Part shown: positions 54,026 to 63,417 of the stretch, one piece after another
How positions within the stretch are numbered: position 1 is the stretch's first letter
Layout of the letters: each line of letters begins with the position of its first letter
From: Pseudomonadota bacterium
Lineage (GTDB): Bacteria > Pseudomonadota > Alphaproteobacteria > Rhizobiales > Pleomorphomonadaceae
DNA length: 64,000 nt
Direction: 5' to 3'
NCBI GenBank assembly: GCA_018262505.1
Contig: JAGSYV010000004.1
Coordinates: 1 to 64,000 of the forward strand
Position numbers and translations under genes: made by a program
The notes under the pieces: model-generated
The model's database searches: none
Told to the model about the DNA's origin: nothing
Seen by the model: only the letters and a program-made list of their open reading frames with translations

Positions 54026-54509
54026 CGTCAACAAGGTCATCCTCATCGGCCATCTCGGCCGCGATCCGGAGATCCGCAAGAGCGGCTCCGGGGAGTCCAT
54101 TGCCAACTTCCGGATTGCAACGTCGGAGACCTGGCGCGACAGGGAAAGCGGCGAGCGCAAGGAGCGCACCGAGTGGCACTCGGTGGTCATCTTCAACGAG
54201 AACCTCGCCAAGATCGCGGAGCAGTACCTGAAGAAGGGCTCCAAGGTCTACGTCGAGGGCCAGCTTCAAACCCGCAAGTGGACTGACCAAGCCGGACAGG
54301 AGCGCTACAGCACCGAAGTTGTGCTCCAGCGTTTTCGCGGCGAGCTGGTCTTGCTCGACGGCGCCGATCGCCGGCCCGCACCAGATCCCGAGGACTACGG
54401 CACGACCAGGCCGAAGCCAGAAGGCGCGGGTAACAGCTACGCCGACCAGCGCAAGTCCGAAAAGCCCTATCGGCCACCGTCTGACCTCGACGATGACATT
54501 CCATTCTGA
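54015..54509 (+). CDS. ssb: Phage single-stranded DNA-binding protein
   Basis: A 164-residue SSB with the OB fold at residues 5-112 ([16 protein letters not shown] to [12 protein letters not shown]), a shorter disordered linker than the host SSB and the acidic tip SDLDDDIPF. Over the first 115 residues about 96 are the same as the host SSB at 851-1375. It likely supports phage replication or recombination and could interact with host SSB partners. Strong AGGAGGG ribosome site. Confidence 0.95.
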   Translation: MAASVNKVILIGHLGRDPEIRKSGSGESIANFRIATSETWRDRESGERKERTEWHSVVIFNENLAKIAEQYLKKGSKVYVEGQLQTRKWTDQAGQERYSTEVVLQRFRGELVLLDGADRRPAPDPEDYGTTRPKPEGAGNSYADQRKSEKPYRPPSDLDDDIPF

Positions 54510-54525
54510 GCCGGAGAGCTGAGCC

Positions 54526-54792
54526 ATGTCGGAGCTGCAACCCCGCGCCAAATCCATTCTTCCCTTGTCGCTGCCACCTCGCGGGCTTTCACGGCTAGAG
54601 GCGGCTGCCTACATCGGCATATCTACCACCAAGTTTGACGAGCTCGTTGGCGACCGCCGTATGCCGAGCCCGAAAAAGATTGACGGCCGTTATGTCTGGG
54701 ATATCCGCCGTCTTGACGCTGCTTTCGATCGGCTGCCGGATAGGGATGGAGGCGACAACATAGAGGACCGGTGGGGCGACCTCGCCGTCTGA
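54526..54792 (+). CDS. Excisionase-like HTH protein (AlpA/MerR-like)
   Basis: An 88-residue protein: LSRLEAAAYIGISTTKFDELVGDRRMPSPKKIDGRYVWDIRRLDAAFDRL is the winged-helix pattern of phage excisionases and AlpA-type regulators. It ends 2 bp before the integrase gene. It would direct excision by bending att DNA. Confidence 0.8.
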   Translation: MSELQPRAKSILPLSLPPRGLSRLEAAAYIGISTTKFDELVGDRRMPSPKKIDGRYVWDIRRLDAAFDRLPDRDGGDNIEDRWGDLAV

Positions 54793-54794
54793 CG

Positions 54795-55883
54795 ATGGAA
54801 ATCATCAAGCGCTATCGCTACGTCCACGAGAGCACGGACAGGCACGGCAACCCCCGAATCTACTTCTGGAGAGGCAAGGGGCACCGAAAGATTCGGATTC
54901 GCGCCCGACCGGGTAGTGATGAGTTCGACACAGCCTATGCCGCTGCTTTGGCTCAGGACACGTCGCCCGCTGGCGCCAGTGTCGAAAGGGGAACCATACA
55001 GCTCGGTACGCTCCGGTCGCTCTGTACCCGCTATTTCGTAGAATCTGCCGACTTCCTGCGCTGCACAGACGAAACCCGCCGGGTGCGCCGACGGGTGATT
55101 GAATCCATGCTCCTGGAGCCGCGCAAACCAGGCTCTGAAGATCTGTTCGCTGATTTTCCCGTCGACAGGATCACAGCCCAAGCCATCACCATTCTGCGTG
55201 ACCGCAAGCGCACGGCGCCCGAGGCGGCCAACACGCGTTTGAAGGCGTTGCGCCAGTTGTTCGCCTGGGCATGCAGCATCCCCGACAGCGGCGTTGCCTT
55301 CAACCCGGCGCGCGACGTCAAGTTCTTCCGCACAGCCACCGAAGGCCACCACACATGGACACGGGATGAGGTGCTTCAGTTCATCGCGCGCCATCCGACC
55401 GGCACCCGCGCCCACCTCGCCCTGTCGATCATGCTCTATACCGGCGTGCGGATCTCCGACCTGGCTCAGATGGGGCCGCAGATGCTCCGCGACGGCTGGC
55501 TGTATTTCGTCGAGACGAAGGGGCGCAGCCAAGTGGTCAAGGCGCGCGAAATCAAGGTGCTGCCGGCTCTACAGGAGGCGATCGACGCCCACACCTTCAC
55601 CCATCTGCATTTCATGACCACGGCCTTCGGCAAGCCCTTTTCGGTCAAAGGGCTTGGCCAGTGGTTCAAGGCTCGCTGCGTCGAGGCCGGCCTACCCCAC
55701 TGCTCGGCCCACGGACTGCGCAAGGCTGGCGCTACAATCGCCGCCGAAAATGGCGCCACCGAGCAGGAGCTGATGGCGATTTTCGGTTGGGAAAACTCCG
55801 AACAGGCCGACGTCTACACGCGCAAAGCCAACAAGCGAAAGCTCGTCGCAGGCTCGATTCACAAGATCCGACTGGACGAATGA
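54795..55883 (+). CDS. int: Tyrosine integrase
   Basis: A 362-residue site-specific recombinase. An N-terminal arm/core-binding region (to about 170) precedes the catalytic domain with Arg219 (TGVRISDL), His306 and Arg309 (HGLRKAG) and the nucleophile Tyr341 (ADVYTR). It integrates the phage into the tRNA-Cys 3' end; the core site begins 94 bp after its stop. The remnant at 17.2 kb is related but distinct. Confidence 0.93.
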   Translation: MEIIKRYRYVHESTDRHGNPRIYFWRGKGHRKIRIRARPGSDEFDTAYAAALAQDTSPAGASVERGTIQLGTLRSLCTRYFVESADFLRCTDETRRVRRRVIESMLLEPRKPGSEDLFADFPVDRITAQAITILRDRKRTAPEAANTRLKALRQLFAWACSIPDSGVAFNPARDVKFFRTATEGHHTWTRDEVLQFIARHPTGTRAHLALSIMLYTGVRISDLAQMGPQMLRDGWLYFVETKGRSQVVKAREIKVLPALQEAIDAHTFTHLHFMTTAFGKPFSVKGLGQWFKARCVEAGLPHCSAHGLRKAGATIAAENGATEQELMAIFGWENSEQADVYTRKANKRKLVAGSIHKIRLDE

Positions 55884-55891
55884 GGAACAGA

Positions 55892-55934
55892 TTCTTTCTC
55901 ACCGAACCGGCGATTTTAAGCCGGTGAGAAAGAA
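55892..55934. terminator. Large inverted repeat after integrase (terminator and/or arm sites)
   Basis: TTCTTTCTCACCG (55892-55904) and CGGTGAGAAAGAA (55922-55934) are perfect 13-bp arms. Inside, ACCGGC (55906-55911) and GCCGGT (55920-55925) give an alternative shorter hairpin. It lies 8 bp past the integrase stop and 43 bp from attR. CTTTCTCACCG also occurs at the left end, so the arms may be integrase arm sites. Confidence 0.6.
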
Positions 55935-55976
55935 AAGGGCAAAAAACCCAATAAAATCAATGCTGTTTTGATGACA

Positions 55977-55992
55977 TGGAGGCCACGGAGGG
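55977..55992. other. attR core within tRNA-Cys 3' end
   Basis: The same 16 bp as at 17015-17030, here being the CCA end, acceptor strand and first T-arm bases of tRNA-Cys. The tRNA therefore stays functional after integration. Confidence 0.8.
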
Positions 55993-56050
55993 AATCGAAC
56001 CCCCGTACACGGATTTGCAATCCGCTGCGTAACCACTCCGCCACGTGGCC
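55977..56050 (-). tRNA. tRNA-Cys (GCA)
   Basis: A 74-nt tRNA with encoded CCA. The 7-bp acceptor stem GGCCACG/CGTGGCC, anticodon loop with GCA flanked by T and A, T-loop GGTTCGATTCC and D-loop with GTGGTTA are all present. It is the integration site of the prophage and is transcribed towards it. Confidence 0.95.
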
Positions 56051-56195
56051 CCATGGGGAAGGCTTCATAAGCGAGCGCGACGGCATAGACAAGAGGGCAG
56101 CAGGCGAAAATACACCCTCCCCAAGGCCTTCCGCCTTACCCTGCCCAATCTGAACCGGCATGCATTTGCAGTTTTCAACCCGATGGGAATCCTAG

Positions 56196-57827
<1,632 letters not shown>

Positions 57828-57870
57828 CGGCCGTTTTGTGTGAAGAGTTGATCCGCGGGGTGGCCATCAT

Positions 57871-58107
57871 TCAGACGGCAACCGCCAAATCAGTCGGGAA
57901 GCCGGTTGGGCTGAACGGCTGTCCCACCGCACCCCGGTTGGCGAGGTGACGTGCCGCTGCCCGCTTGGCCTCGTCAACCGAGCTGTAGAGCTCGCCGTCG
58001 AGATCCCAAACGTCATACTTGACGGCGACGAAACGCACCTGCTCCCCGGCGGGAGCGGCAACGGCAACGGCCTTTCCGGCCACTTCAATAACACTTGGCT
58101 TGGACAT
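57871..58107 (-). CDS. Small hypothetical protein
   Basis: A 78-residue protein (VRFVAVKYDVWDLDGELYSSVDEAKRAAARHLANRG) with a compact alpha/beta pattern and no known family. A GGAGAG ribosome site supports the ATG at 58107. It faces the GH1 gene (convergent, 43 bp). Confidence 0.5.
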   Translation of the reverse strand: MSKPSVIEVAGKAVAVAAPAGEQVRFVAVKYDVWDLDGELYSSVDEAKRAAARHLANRGAVGQPFSPTGFPTDLAVAV

Positions 58108-58186
58108 AAAACTACTCTCCTGGTCGTGCGCCGGTGGCGAGACCATCATCTTGTCGATTACGTTTTTCGTGAGAAGTGTCAGCTGC

Positions 58187-58294
58187 TTAGCAAAGACACA
58201 TTCGCCATTGGCGTTTCGAGCCAAGATGATTGGGGCGGATCGTCGAACGGCATACATTCGTGCGCGCGGTCCGCGTGAGCGAGATGTCTGTCAT
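58187..58294 (-). pseudogene. Possible 5' remnant of a flagellin-like gene
   Basis: A frame of 35 codons with an AAAGGAGGTCAAA ribosome site. The first residues TDISLTRTARTN resemble the N-terminus of Hyphomicrobiales flagellins (usual pattern TDITL-x-x-x-VRTNLLSLQ), after which similarity stops. A stem CGAGAGA/TCTCTCG (58317-58335) lies upstream. The rest of 58108-58553 has no gene. Tentative. Confidence 0.3.
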
Positions 58295-58553
58295 TTTGAC
58301 CTCCTTTCCCAAGAGCGAGAGAGGATTTCTCTCTCGGGCAAACCGATACTGATCAACAACGACCGAAATATGACGCCGTCCGTTTCGGCTCAGTGTCGTA
58401 TCTCGTGAACGTCGCGACCTCATCGCGCTTGTCCTGCATTCAACTTGCCATAGGTGGAGTCCTCACTCCAGGAACGAAATATCAAAGTCAGGCACAATCG
58501 CGTGAACTGATTCCCGAGAGGCGCCCCGACTGCCCCAACGCTTATTCGTTCGT

Positions 58554-58808
58554 CTAGGTGGAGTCGGTGCCGCGCCCTTTCCATCGATTATAGCGGCGGA
58601 GCACCCAGACCTCGGCGCGCCGTCTGAACCGGCGGGCCAGCGGCGAATCCACCGAGAGGATGGCAAGGCCGACCGGAATCATCCAAAAGCCGACGACAGG
58701 CATGAACCCGACAAGCCCCATAGAAACGAAGATGACGCCCATGACGACGCGCAGAGGCCGGCTTCTCGGCAGTCTCACTGACTGCCCCCAGAGCTTCATC
58801 CTCGACAT
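58554..58808 (-). CDS. Small membrane protein
   Basis: An 84-residue protein with one hydrophobic region split by a Pro/Gly turn (VVMGVIFVSMGLVGFMPVVGFWMIPVGLAILSV), followed by an Arg-rich cytoplasmic tail (PLARRFRRRAEVWVLRRYNRWKG). The shape is like small PGPGW-type transmembrane proteins of alphaproteobacteria. Start by ATG at 58808; a longer extension has no similarity. Confidence 0.55.
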   Translation of the reverse strand: MSRMKLWGQSVRLPRSRPLRVVMGVIFVSMGLVGFMPVVGFWMIPVGLAILSVDSPLARRFRRRAEVWVLRRYNRWKGRGTDST

Positions 58809-59068
58809 GGATCGCCTTTCATGACGTCGCGGTTCCGGCGGAAAGCCGGTCTCGGACAGATAGGAGAGTGGCGGATCCTTTGCAAAGGCGGCCATCCGAG
58901 CGTGCGGGAAAACACTGGCCCGGCGAACGGAAAAGCCTTTCCTGCCCATACTGTTAGGCGCCAGATATCCACCTCCTCCGACCTTTTCACGCCGCCATCG
59001 CATTTTCCTTGCCGAGGGGGCTTTGCAAACCGGAACAGCTTTGTTATACGCACCGCCACCGAAGCTGT

Positions 59069-59144
59069 TCCGCGATAGCTCAGTTGGTAGAGCAGGTGAC
59101 TGTTAATCACCGGGTCGTAGGTTCGAGTCCTACTCGCGGAGCCA
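59069..59144 (+). tRNA. tRNA-Asn (GTT)
   Basis: A 76-nt tRNA with encoded CCA. Acceptor stem TCCGCGA/TCGCGGA, D-loop AGCTCAGTTGGTAGAGC, anticodon loop CTGTTAA with GTT, and T-loop GGTTCGAGTCC are intact. Flanked by 250 bp without genes on the left and the convergent ROK gene on the right. Confidence 0.96.
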
Positions 59145-59227
59145 TCGGTTTCTCAAGGAAATCAGCGCTCTAACATCCGGCCGTCTGCTTTAGGCTTTGC
59201 GCCTTATTTTTGTTGTGGCGAACAGCC

Positions 59228-60388
59228 TCACATCGGGATGGAAAAGAAGCTGTCGATGGCGAGCGCGGCGGCGCCGCGTGCCCAGGCGTCGTCGTTCCAG
59301 AACTCGACGAATATCTCGGTATTGCGCTGGAAATTCTTTTCCTTGAGGGTGGCGACCAGAGGATCGAGCAGCGCTGGCCCGAACAGCACGCCTTCGCCGC
59401 CGATCACCATGGTCTCCGGATCGAACAAGCTGGCGAAAGTGGCCGCCGCCGCGCCAAGCCGGCGGCCGGCGGTGTCTAGGATTTCACGGGCTACCGGGTC
59501 CCCCTCCCCCGCCAAAGCAGCAAGAGCCGCCGGATCAATGGATCGGTCGGACGGCCGGACGACGTCATAGGCGTTGAGAATGGCCGGCAGCGAAGTCACT
59601 GCCTCAAGGCAGCCGAGCCTACCGCATTCGCAGCGCGGGCCACCCTCGACCACCGTAAGATGGCCGATCTCGCCAGCGCCGCCGTAGCGGCCGCGCAGCA
59701 ACTGGCCGTCGACGATCATCGCCGCGCCGATGCCACGACCGAAGGAGAATACGGCCAGCGATGAGGCCTGCCGCCCGGCACCGAACAGATGCTCGGCAAG
59801 TGCAAAGGCGTTGACGTCGTTGTCGACCCAGACGGGTGCCCCGGCCAGATTGGAGATCAGCGCGGCGATCGGAACGTCCTTCCAACCGAACCGGTCGCAG
59901 CGTAGACAGACGCCGCGTTCGGCGTCGTGCTGGCCGGGCATGGCAAGACCAATGCCGATCAGTCGCCCCTTATCCTGCCCCGATCGTTCGAGGAGAACCG
60001 TGAGCGCGTCGGCGATTGCCTTTGCGACCGCGTCCGGCGATCGCGCATCGACGTCTGCGGTCAGAGTATCGATGACATTGGTGCCGAGGTCGGTGAGCGT
60101 CGCCCGGAGGTTATGCTCCATCAACTTGACGCCCAGCGATACATGGCCGGCGTAGTTGAGATCGAGCCGTGTCATCCGGCGCCGGCCACCATCGGCGACT
60201 GCGTCGCGCTCTGTGATGACCTGCTGTTCCAGGAGCTCGGACGACACGTAGGAAATGGCCGCTGGGCTGAGTCCCGTCGCCGCGGCGATATCGGAACGTG
60301 CCGTAGGGCCATGCCGACGCAAATGGTTGAGGAGCAGCAACCGGTTGAGAGTGCGCGAAGTGCTCTGGTTCCCCTTCAGCGAGGGCAT
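59228..60388 (-). CDS. ROK-family transcriptional repressor
   Basis: A 386-residue NagC/XylR-type regulator. The winged HTH is at about 15-70 (LLLLNHLRRHGPTARSDIAAATGLSPAAISYVSSELLEQQ). The ROK sugar-kinase-like domain follows, with WVDNDVNAFALAE, GRGIGAAMIVDGQLLRGRYGGAGEIGHL and the zinc motif CECGRLGCLEA. It is divergent from the beta-glucosidase gene and probably controls the sugar locus in response to a glucoside or glucose. Two similar palindromes lie in the shared spacer. Confidence 0.9.
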   Translation of the reverse strand: MPSLKGNQSTSRTLNRLLLLNHLRRHGPTARSDIAAATGLSPAAISYVSSELLEQQVITERDAVADGGRRRMTRLDLNYAGHVSLGVKLMEHNLRATLTDLGTNVIDTLTADVDARSPDAVAKAIADALTVLLERSGQDKGRLIGIGLAMPGQHDAERGVCLRCDRFGWKDVPIAALISNLAGAPVWVDNDVNAFALAEHLFGAGRQASSLAVFSFGRGIGAAMIVDGQLLRGRYGGAGEIGHLTVVEGGPRCECGRLGCLEAVTSLPAILNAYDVVRPSDRSIDPAALAALAGEGDPVAREILDTAGRRLGAAAATFASLFDPETMVIGGEGVLFGPALLDPLVATLKEKNFQRNTEIFVEFWNDDAWARGAAALAIDSFFSIPM

Positions 60389-60428
60389 GAGGACGCTTCC
60401 ATTCCAAGGAGCGCGTTGGCTCCGTTCG

Positions 60429-60448
60429 TTTCACTTATAGAAATGAAA
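60429..60448. promoter_or_regulatory. Candidate ROK operator 1
   Basis: An imperfect 20-bp palindrome with outer arms TTTCA and TGAAA, core CTTATAGAAA, 40 bp before the ROK gene start. It shares 15 of 20 bases with operator 2. Confidence 0.5.
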
Positions 60449-60636
60449 GGCCGTGCAATTCAACAGCTCGGTTGTTTCCGGATGGCTGCGGCATGGTCGC
60501 CTCGAAGCTTTAGCAACAAGGTTGGAGCCGGCATATCCCGGAGAAATCCGCCTCTTGCCAGCTCCTTTCGCACAGGACGCAGAGTGGCGCGAATAAATTT
60601 CGGACTTCAAAATTACCCTCCTTGACTCAGCTTCCA

Positions 60637-60656
60637 TTTCATTTAATTAATTGAAA
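60637..60656. promoter_or_regulatory. Candidate ROK operator 2
   Basis: A near-perfect 20-bp palindrome with arms TTTCA and TGAAA around TTTAATTAAT, 30 bp before the beta-glucosidase ATG. Placement suits repression of the catabolic operon by the divergent ROK protein. Confidence 0.55.
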
Positions 60657-60686
60657 CGTACTCGATCATCAACAGCGGTCGTCAAA

Positions 60687-62024
60687 ATGCCTCGCACTAC
60701 TCGCACCCAGTTTCCCGACGACTTCCGGTGGGGCGTTTCCACCTCCGCCTTGCAGATCGAAGGTGGGACGGATGCCGGCGGACGTCAGCCGTCGGTCTGG
60801 GACAGCTTTGCCGCCGAGCCCGGTCACATCCGGAATGGCGATACGCCAGCAGCGGCCTGCGACCACTATCACCGTTGGAAAGAAGACCTCGATTTGGTGA
60901 AGGCGCTTGGCGTCGGCGCCTATCGCTTTTCCGTGTCGTGGCCGCGCATCCTGCCAACGGGAACCGGCGCGGTGAACGAGGCGGGTCTTGCCTTCTACGA
61001 CCGCCTGGTGGATGGGCTGCTCGAACGCGGCATCGAGCCCTGGTTGACCCTTTACCATTGGGATCTGCCGCAACCGCTCGAAGATGCCGGCGGCTGGCCG
61101 CGTCGGGACACCGCCCTTGCCTTCGCCCATTTCGCCGACGTGGTGTCCCGTCACCTCGGCGACCGGGTGAAACGTTGGATCACCCACAACGAGCCCTGGT
61201 GCAGCACCATCAAGGGCTACTACGAGGGCGAGTTTGCGCCAGGCAAACGGGACCTCGCGGCGGCAATGCAGGCGACCCACCATGTTCTGCTGTCGCACGG
61301 CTTGGCGCTGCCGGTACTCCGAGCCAACGTCGCCGACGCCCGTTGCGGCATCGCGCTCAGCCTGCATCCTATCCACACGGCGTCCAACTCCGAGGCCGAC
61401 CGGCGCGCCGCCATCCGCCACGATGGCCTCAGGAACCGCTGGTTCCTCGACCCGTTGCACGGTCGCGGCTATCCAGAGGATGTTTTGCGCGAACTCGGTG
61501 ACGCCGCACCGACGGCTTTCGACGGCGACCTTGCCATCATCGCCGGGCGGACCGATTTCCTCGGTATCAACTACTATTTCCGCGAGATCATCGCCGACGA
61601 TCCCAAGGGCGGGCCGATGCGGTCGCGCGTCATCGAACCAGACGCCACCGACGTCACGGGCTTTGGCTGGGAGGTCTATCCGGAAGGCCTGACCGAGCTG
61701 CTTTCTCGCGTCAAACGTGACTATCAGCCGGTCCCTATCGTCATCACCGAGAACGGTGCGACCTATCCCGACGTAATCGGAGAGGACGGCGCGATCCACG
61801 ACGAACAGCGCGCCGCCTACATCCATCGGCATATCGACGCGTTGCGCGCGGCGATGGACGGCGGCGTCGACCTCGCCGGCTATTTCGTCTGGAGCCTGCT
61901 CGATAATTTCGAGTGGGCGGAAGGCTATTCCAAGCGGTTTGGCTTGGTGCACGTCGATTTCGCAACCCAGAAGCGGACCATGAAAGACAGCGGCCGCTGG
62001 CTCGCCGGCTTTCTGAAGGGGTGA
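60687..62024 (+). CDS. GH1 beta-glucosidase
   Basis: A 445-residue GH1 enzyme that splits beta-glucosides. FPDDFRWGVSTSALQIEGG, YRFSVSWPRI, YHWDLPQPLEDAGGW and the two catalytic glutamates are present: acid/base Glu169 in HNEPW and nucleophile Glu355 in ITENG. FVWSLLDNFEWAEGYSKRFGL closes the aglycone-side signature. No signal peptide, so it acts on imported sugars. The ATG at 60687 is used because a TTG at 60651 lies inside the operator. Confidence 0.93.
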   Translation: MPRTTRTQFPDDFRWGVSTSALQIEGGTDAGGRQPSVWDSFAAEPGHIRNGDTPAAACDHYHRWKEDLDLVKALGVGAYRFSVSWPRILPTGTGAVNEAGLAFYDRLVDGLLERGIEPWLTLYHWDLPQPLEDAGGWPRRDTALAFAHFADVVSRHLGDRVKRWITHNEPWCSTIKGYYEGEFAPGKRDLAAAMQATHHVLLSHGLALPVLRANVADARCGIALSLHPIHTASNSEADRRAAIRHDGLRNRWFLDPLHGRGYPEDVLRELGDAAPTAFDGDLAIIAGRTDFLGINYYFREIIADDPKGGPMRSRVIEPDATDVTGFGWEVYPEGLTELLSRVKRDYQPVPIVITENGATYPDVIGEDGAIHDEQRAAYIHRHIDALRAAMDGGVDLAGYFVWSLLDNFEWAEGYSKRFGLVHVDFATQKRTMKDSGRWLAGFLKG

Positions 62025-62136
62025 TCCGGAGACGGGAAGCGAGGGCATTTCCCGTCGGGCCGCATCTCAGCGGCCGAAGCGGATGACGGTGTTGGAGGGG
62101 CCCGAAGGGAGAGGGCCGCGACGAAGGAGGAGAGAG

Positions 62137-63345
62137 ATGTTCACGAAACTTGGAGTGCTGGGCACGGCCATGGCCTTTGCCCTGACGACGACCACGCCGG
62201 TATTCATTCACTGGTGGACCACAGGCGGCGAAGCGGCAGCCTTGAAGATCCTGGTCGAAGCCTATGAAAAGACCGGCAACACCTGGAAGGACAATCCTGT
62301 GGCCGGCGGCGAAGCCGCACGCATGGTGGCGCGCACCCGTATTCTCGGCGGCGATCCGCCGACCTCCATGCAGTGGCAGGTGGGTGCGCCGCTGATGGCG
62401 CTGGCCGAAGAAGGCCAGCTCAACGACATCGACGCGGTGGCTCAAGATTGGGACAAGCTGCTGCCCAAGGTGATCGCCGACAATGCCAAGTACAAAGGCA
62501 AATACGTCACCGCGCCGATGGACATTCACGGCCACAACTGGCTGTGGGGTAACCAGGCCGTTCTCGACGACGTCGGCATCCCCATGCCGAAGACCTGGGA
62601 CGAACTGATCGCCTCAGCCGACAAGATCCGCGCCAAGGGCTATATCCCGCTGGCGCTCGGCGGCCAGTCCTGGCAGGAAATCTTCGTTTTCGAGAGCATC
62701 CTGATCGATGTCGGCGGCCGTGATTTCCTGACCAAGGTCACCTACGACCTCGACGACGCTGCCTTGCGCAGCCCGGAGATGCTCAAGGCCTTCGAGACCT
62801 TCGCCAAGGTGCGCGACCTCGTCGATCCCGGCAGCCCGAGCCGCGACTGGAACATCACCGGTGGCCTGCTGATCAACGGCAAGGCGGCCTACATGATCAT
62901 GGGCGACTGGCTGAAGGGCGAGTTCGTGGCGGCGGGCAAGGCTCCTGGCAAGGACATCGCCTGCGAGGTATTCCCGGCTGGTGGCAAGACGCTGGTGTTC
63001 GGCACCGATGCCTTCGCCATGACCGCCGTCAAGGACCCGGCGACCCGCGAGGCCCAGCTTGCGCTCGCCAAGACGATCATGGACCCGGTGGTGCAGAAGG
63101 AATTCAGCCTGCGCAAGGGCTCGATTCCGCCGCGCCTCGACATCGACAAGACCGGGTTCGACCCTTGTGCCCAGATCGCCATGGGCGAAGCGGCCGCGGG
63201 CCATCTGTTCCTCGTTCCGGACAACGTCACCGACGCCACCGGCATCGGTGCGCTGGTCGACCAGATGACCACCTTCCTGCATAGCAAGATGACGCCGCAG
63301 GAAGGTGTCACGGCCATGGCCGACGCCGTGGCGGCGACCCGTTGA
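62137..63345 (+). CDS. ABC transporter sugar-binding protein (glucose/beta-glucoside type)
   Basis: A 402-residue extracellular solute-binding protein, family 1. Pattern after the signal: FIHWWTTGGEAAALKILVEAYEK, then VAGGEAARMVARTRILGGDPPT, and WLWGNQAVLDDVGIPMPKTWDEL, as in BglE/GtsA-type glucose and beta-glucoside binders. The signal peptide is short (KLGVLGTAMAFALTTTT) and lacks a clear Ala-x-Ala cut site, which is unusual. AAGGAGG ribosome site supports the ATG at 62137. Operon with the beta-glucosidase and permease. Confidence 0.88.
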   Translation: MFTKLGVLGTAMAFALTTTTPVFIHWWTTGGEAAALKILVEAYEKTGNTWKDNPVAGGEAARMVARTRILGGDPPTSMQWQVGAPLMALAEEGQLNDIDAVAQDWDKLLPKVIADNAKYKGKYVTAPMDIHGHNWLWGNQAVLDDVGIPMPKTWDELIASADKIRAKGYIPLALGGQSWQEIFVFESILIDVGGRDFLTKVTYDLDDAALRSPEMLKAFETFAKVRDLVDPGSPSRDWNITGGLLINGKAAYMIMGDWLKGEFVAAGKAPGKDIACEVFPAGGKTLVFGTDAFAMTAVKDPATREAQLALAKTIMDPVVQKEFSLRKGSIPPRLDIDKTGFDPCAQIAMGEAAAGHLFLVPDNVTDATGIGALVDQMTTFLHSKMTPQEGVTAMADAVAATR

Positions 63346-63417
63346 CAGGATTTCGACAAGCTGGGCCGGCGGGAAACCACCGGCCTGCCTCCGATCCGTG
63401 AAGCGAAGGCTCCGATC

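Larger units (their letters stand above)
17015..55992. mobile_element. Temperate podovirus prophage in tRNA-Cys, about 39 kb
   Basis: The element is delimited by the 16-bp direct repeat and has integrase and excisionase at the tRNA end. It carries a complete set of modules: control switch, replication, packaging, head, short T7-like tail, ejection proteins, fibre and lysis. Most structural genes overlap by 4 bp and read leftwards. Cargo sits at the left end (Kiwa, BrnTA, recombinase), between capsid and scaffold genes, and between primase and helicase. No obvious disruption of a structural gene is seen, so it may be inducible. Confidence 0.9.

Noticed and set aside
17015-55992. Diversity-generating retroelement, expected by analogy to phage BPP-1
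   Set aside because: No reverse transcriptase, no accessory Avd-like gene and no near-repeat of the fibre gene end were seen.
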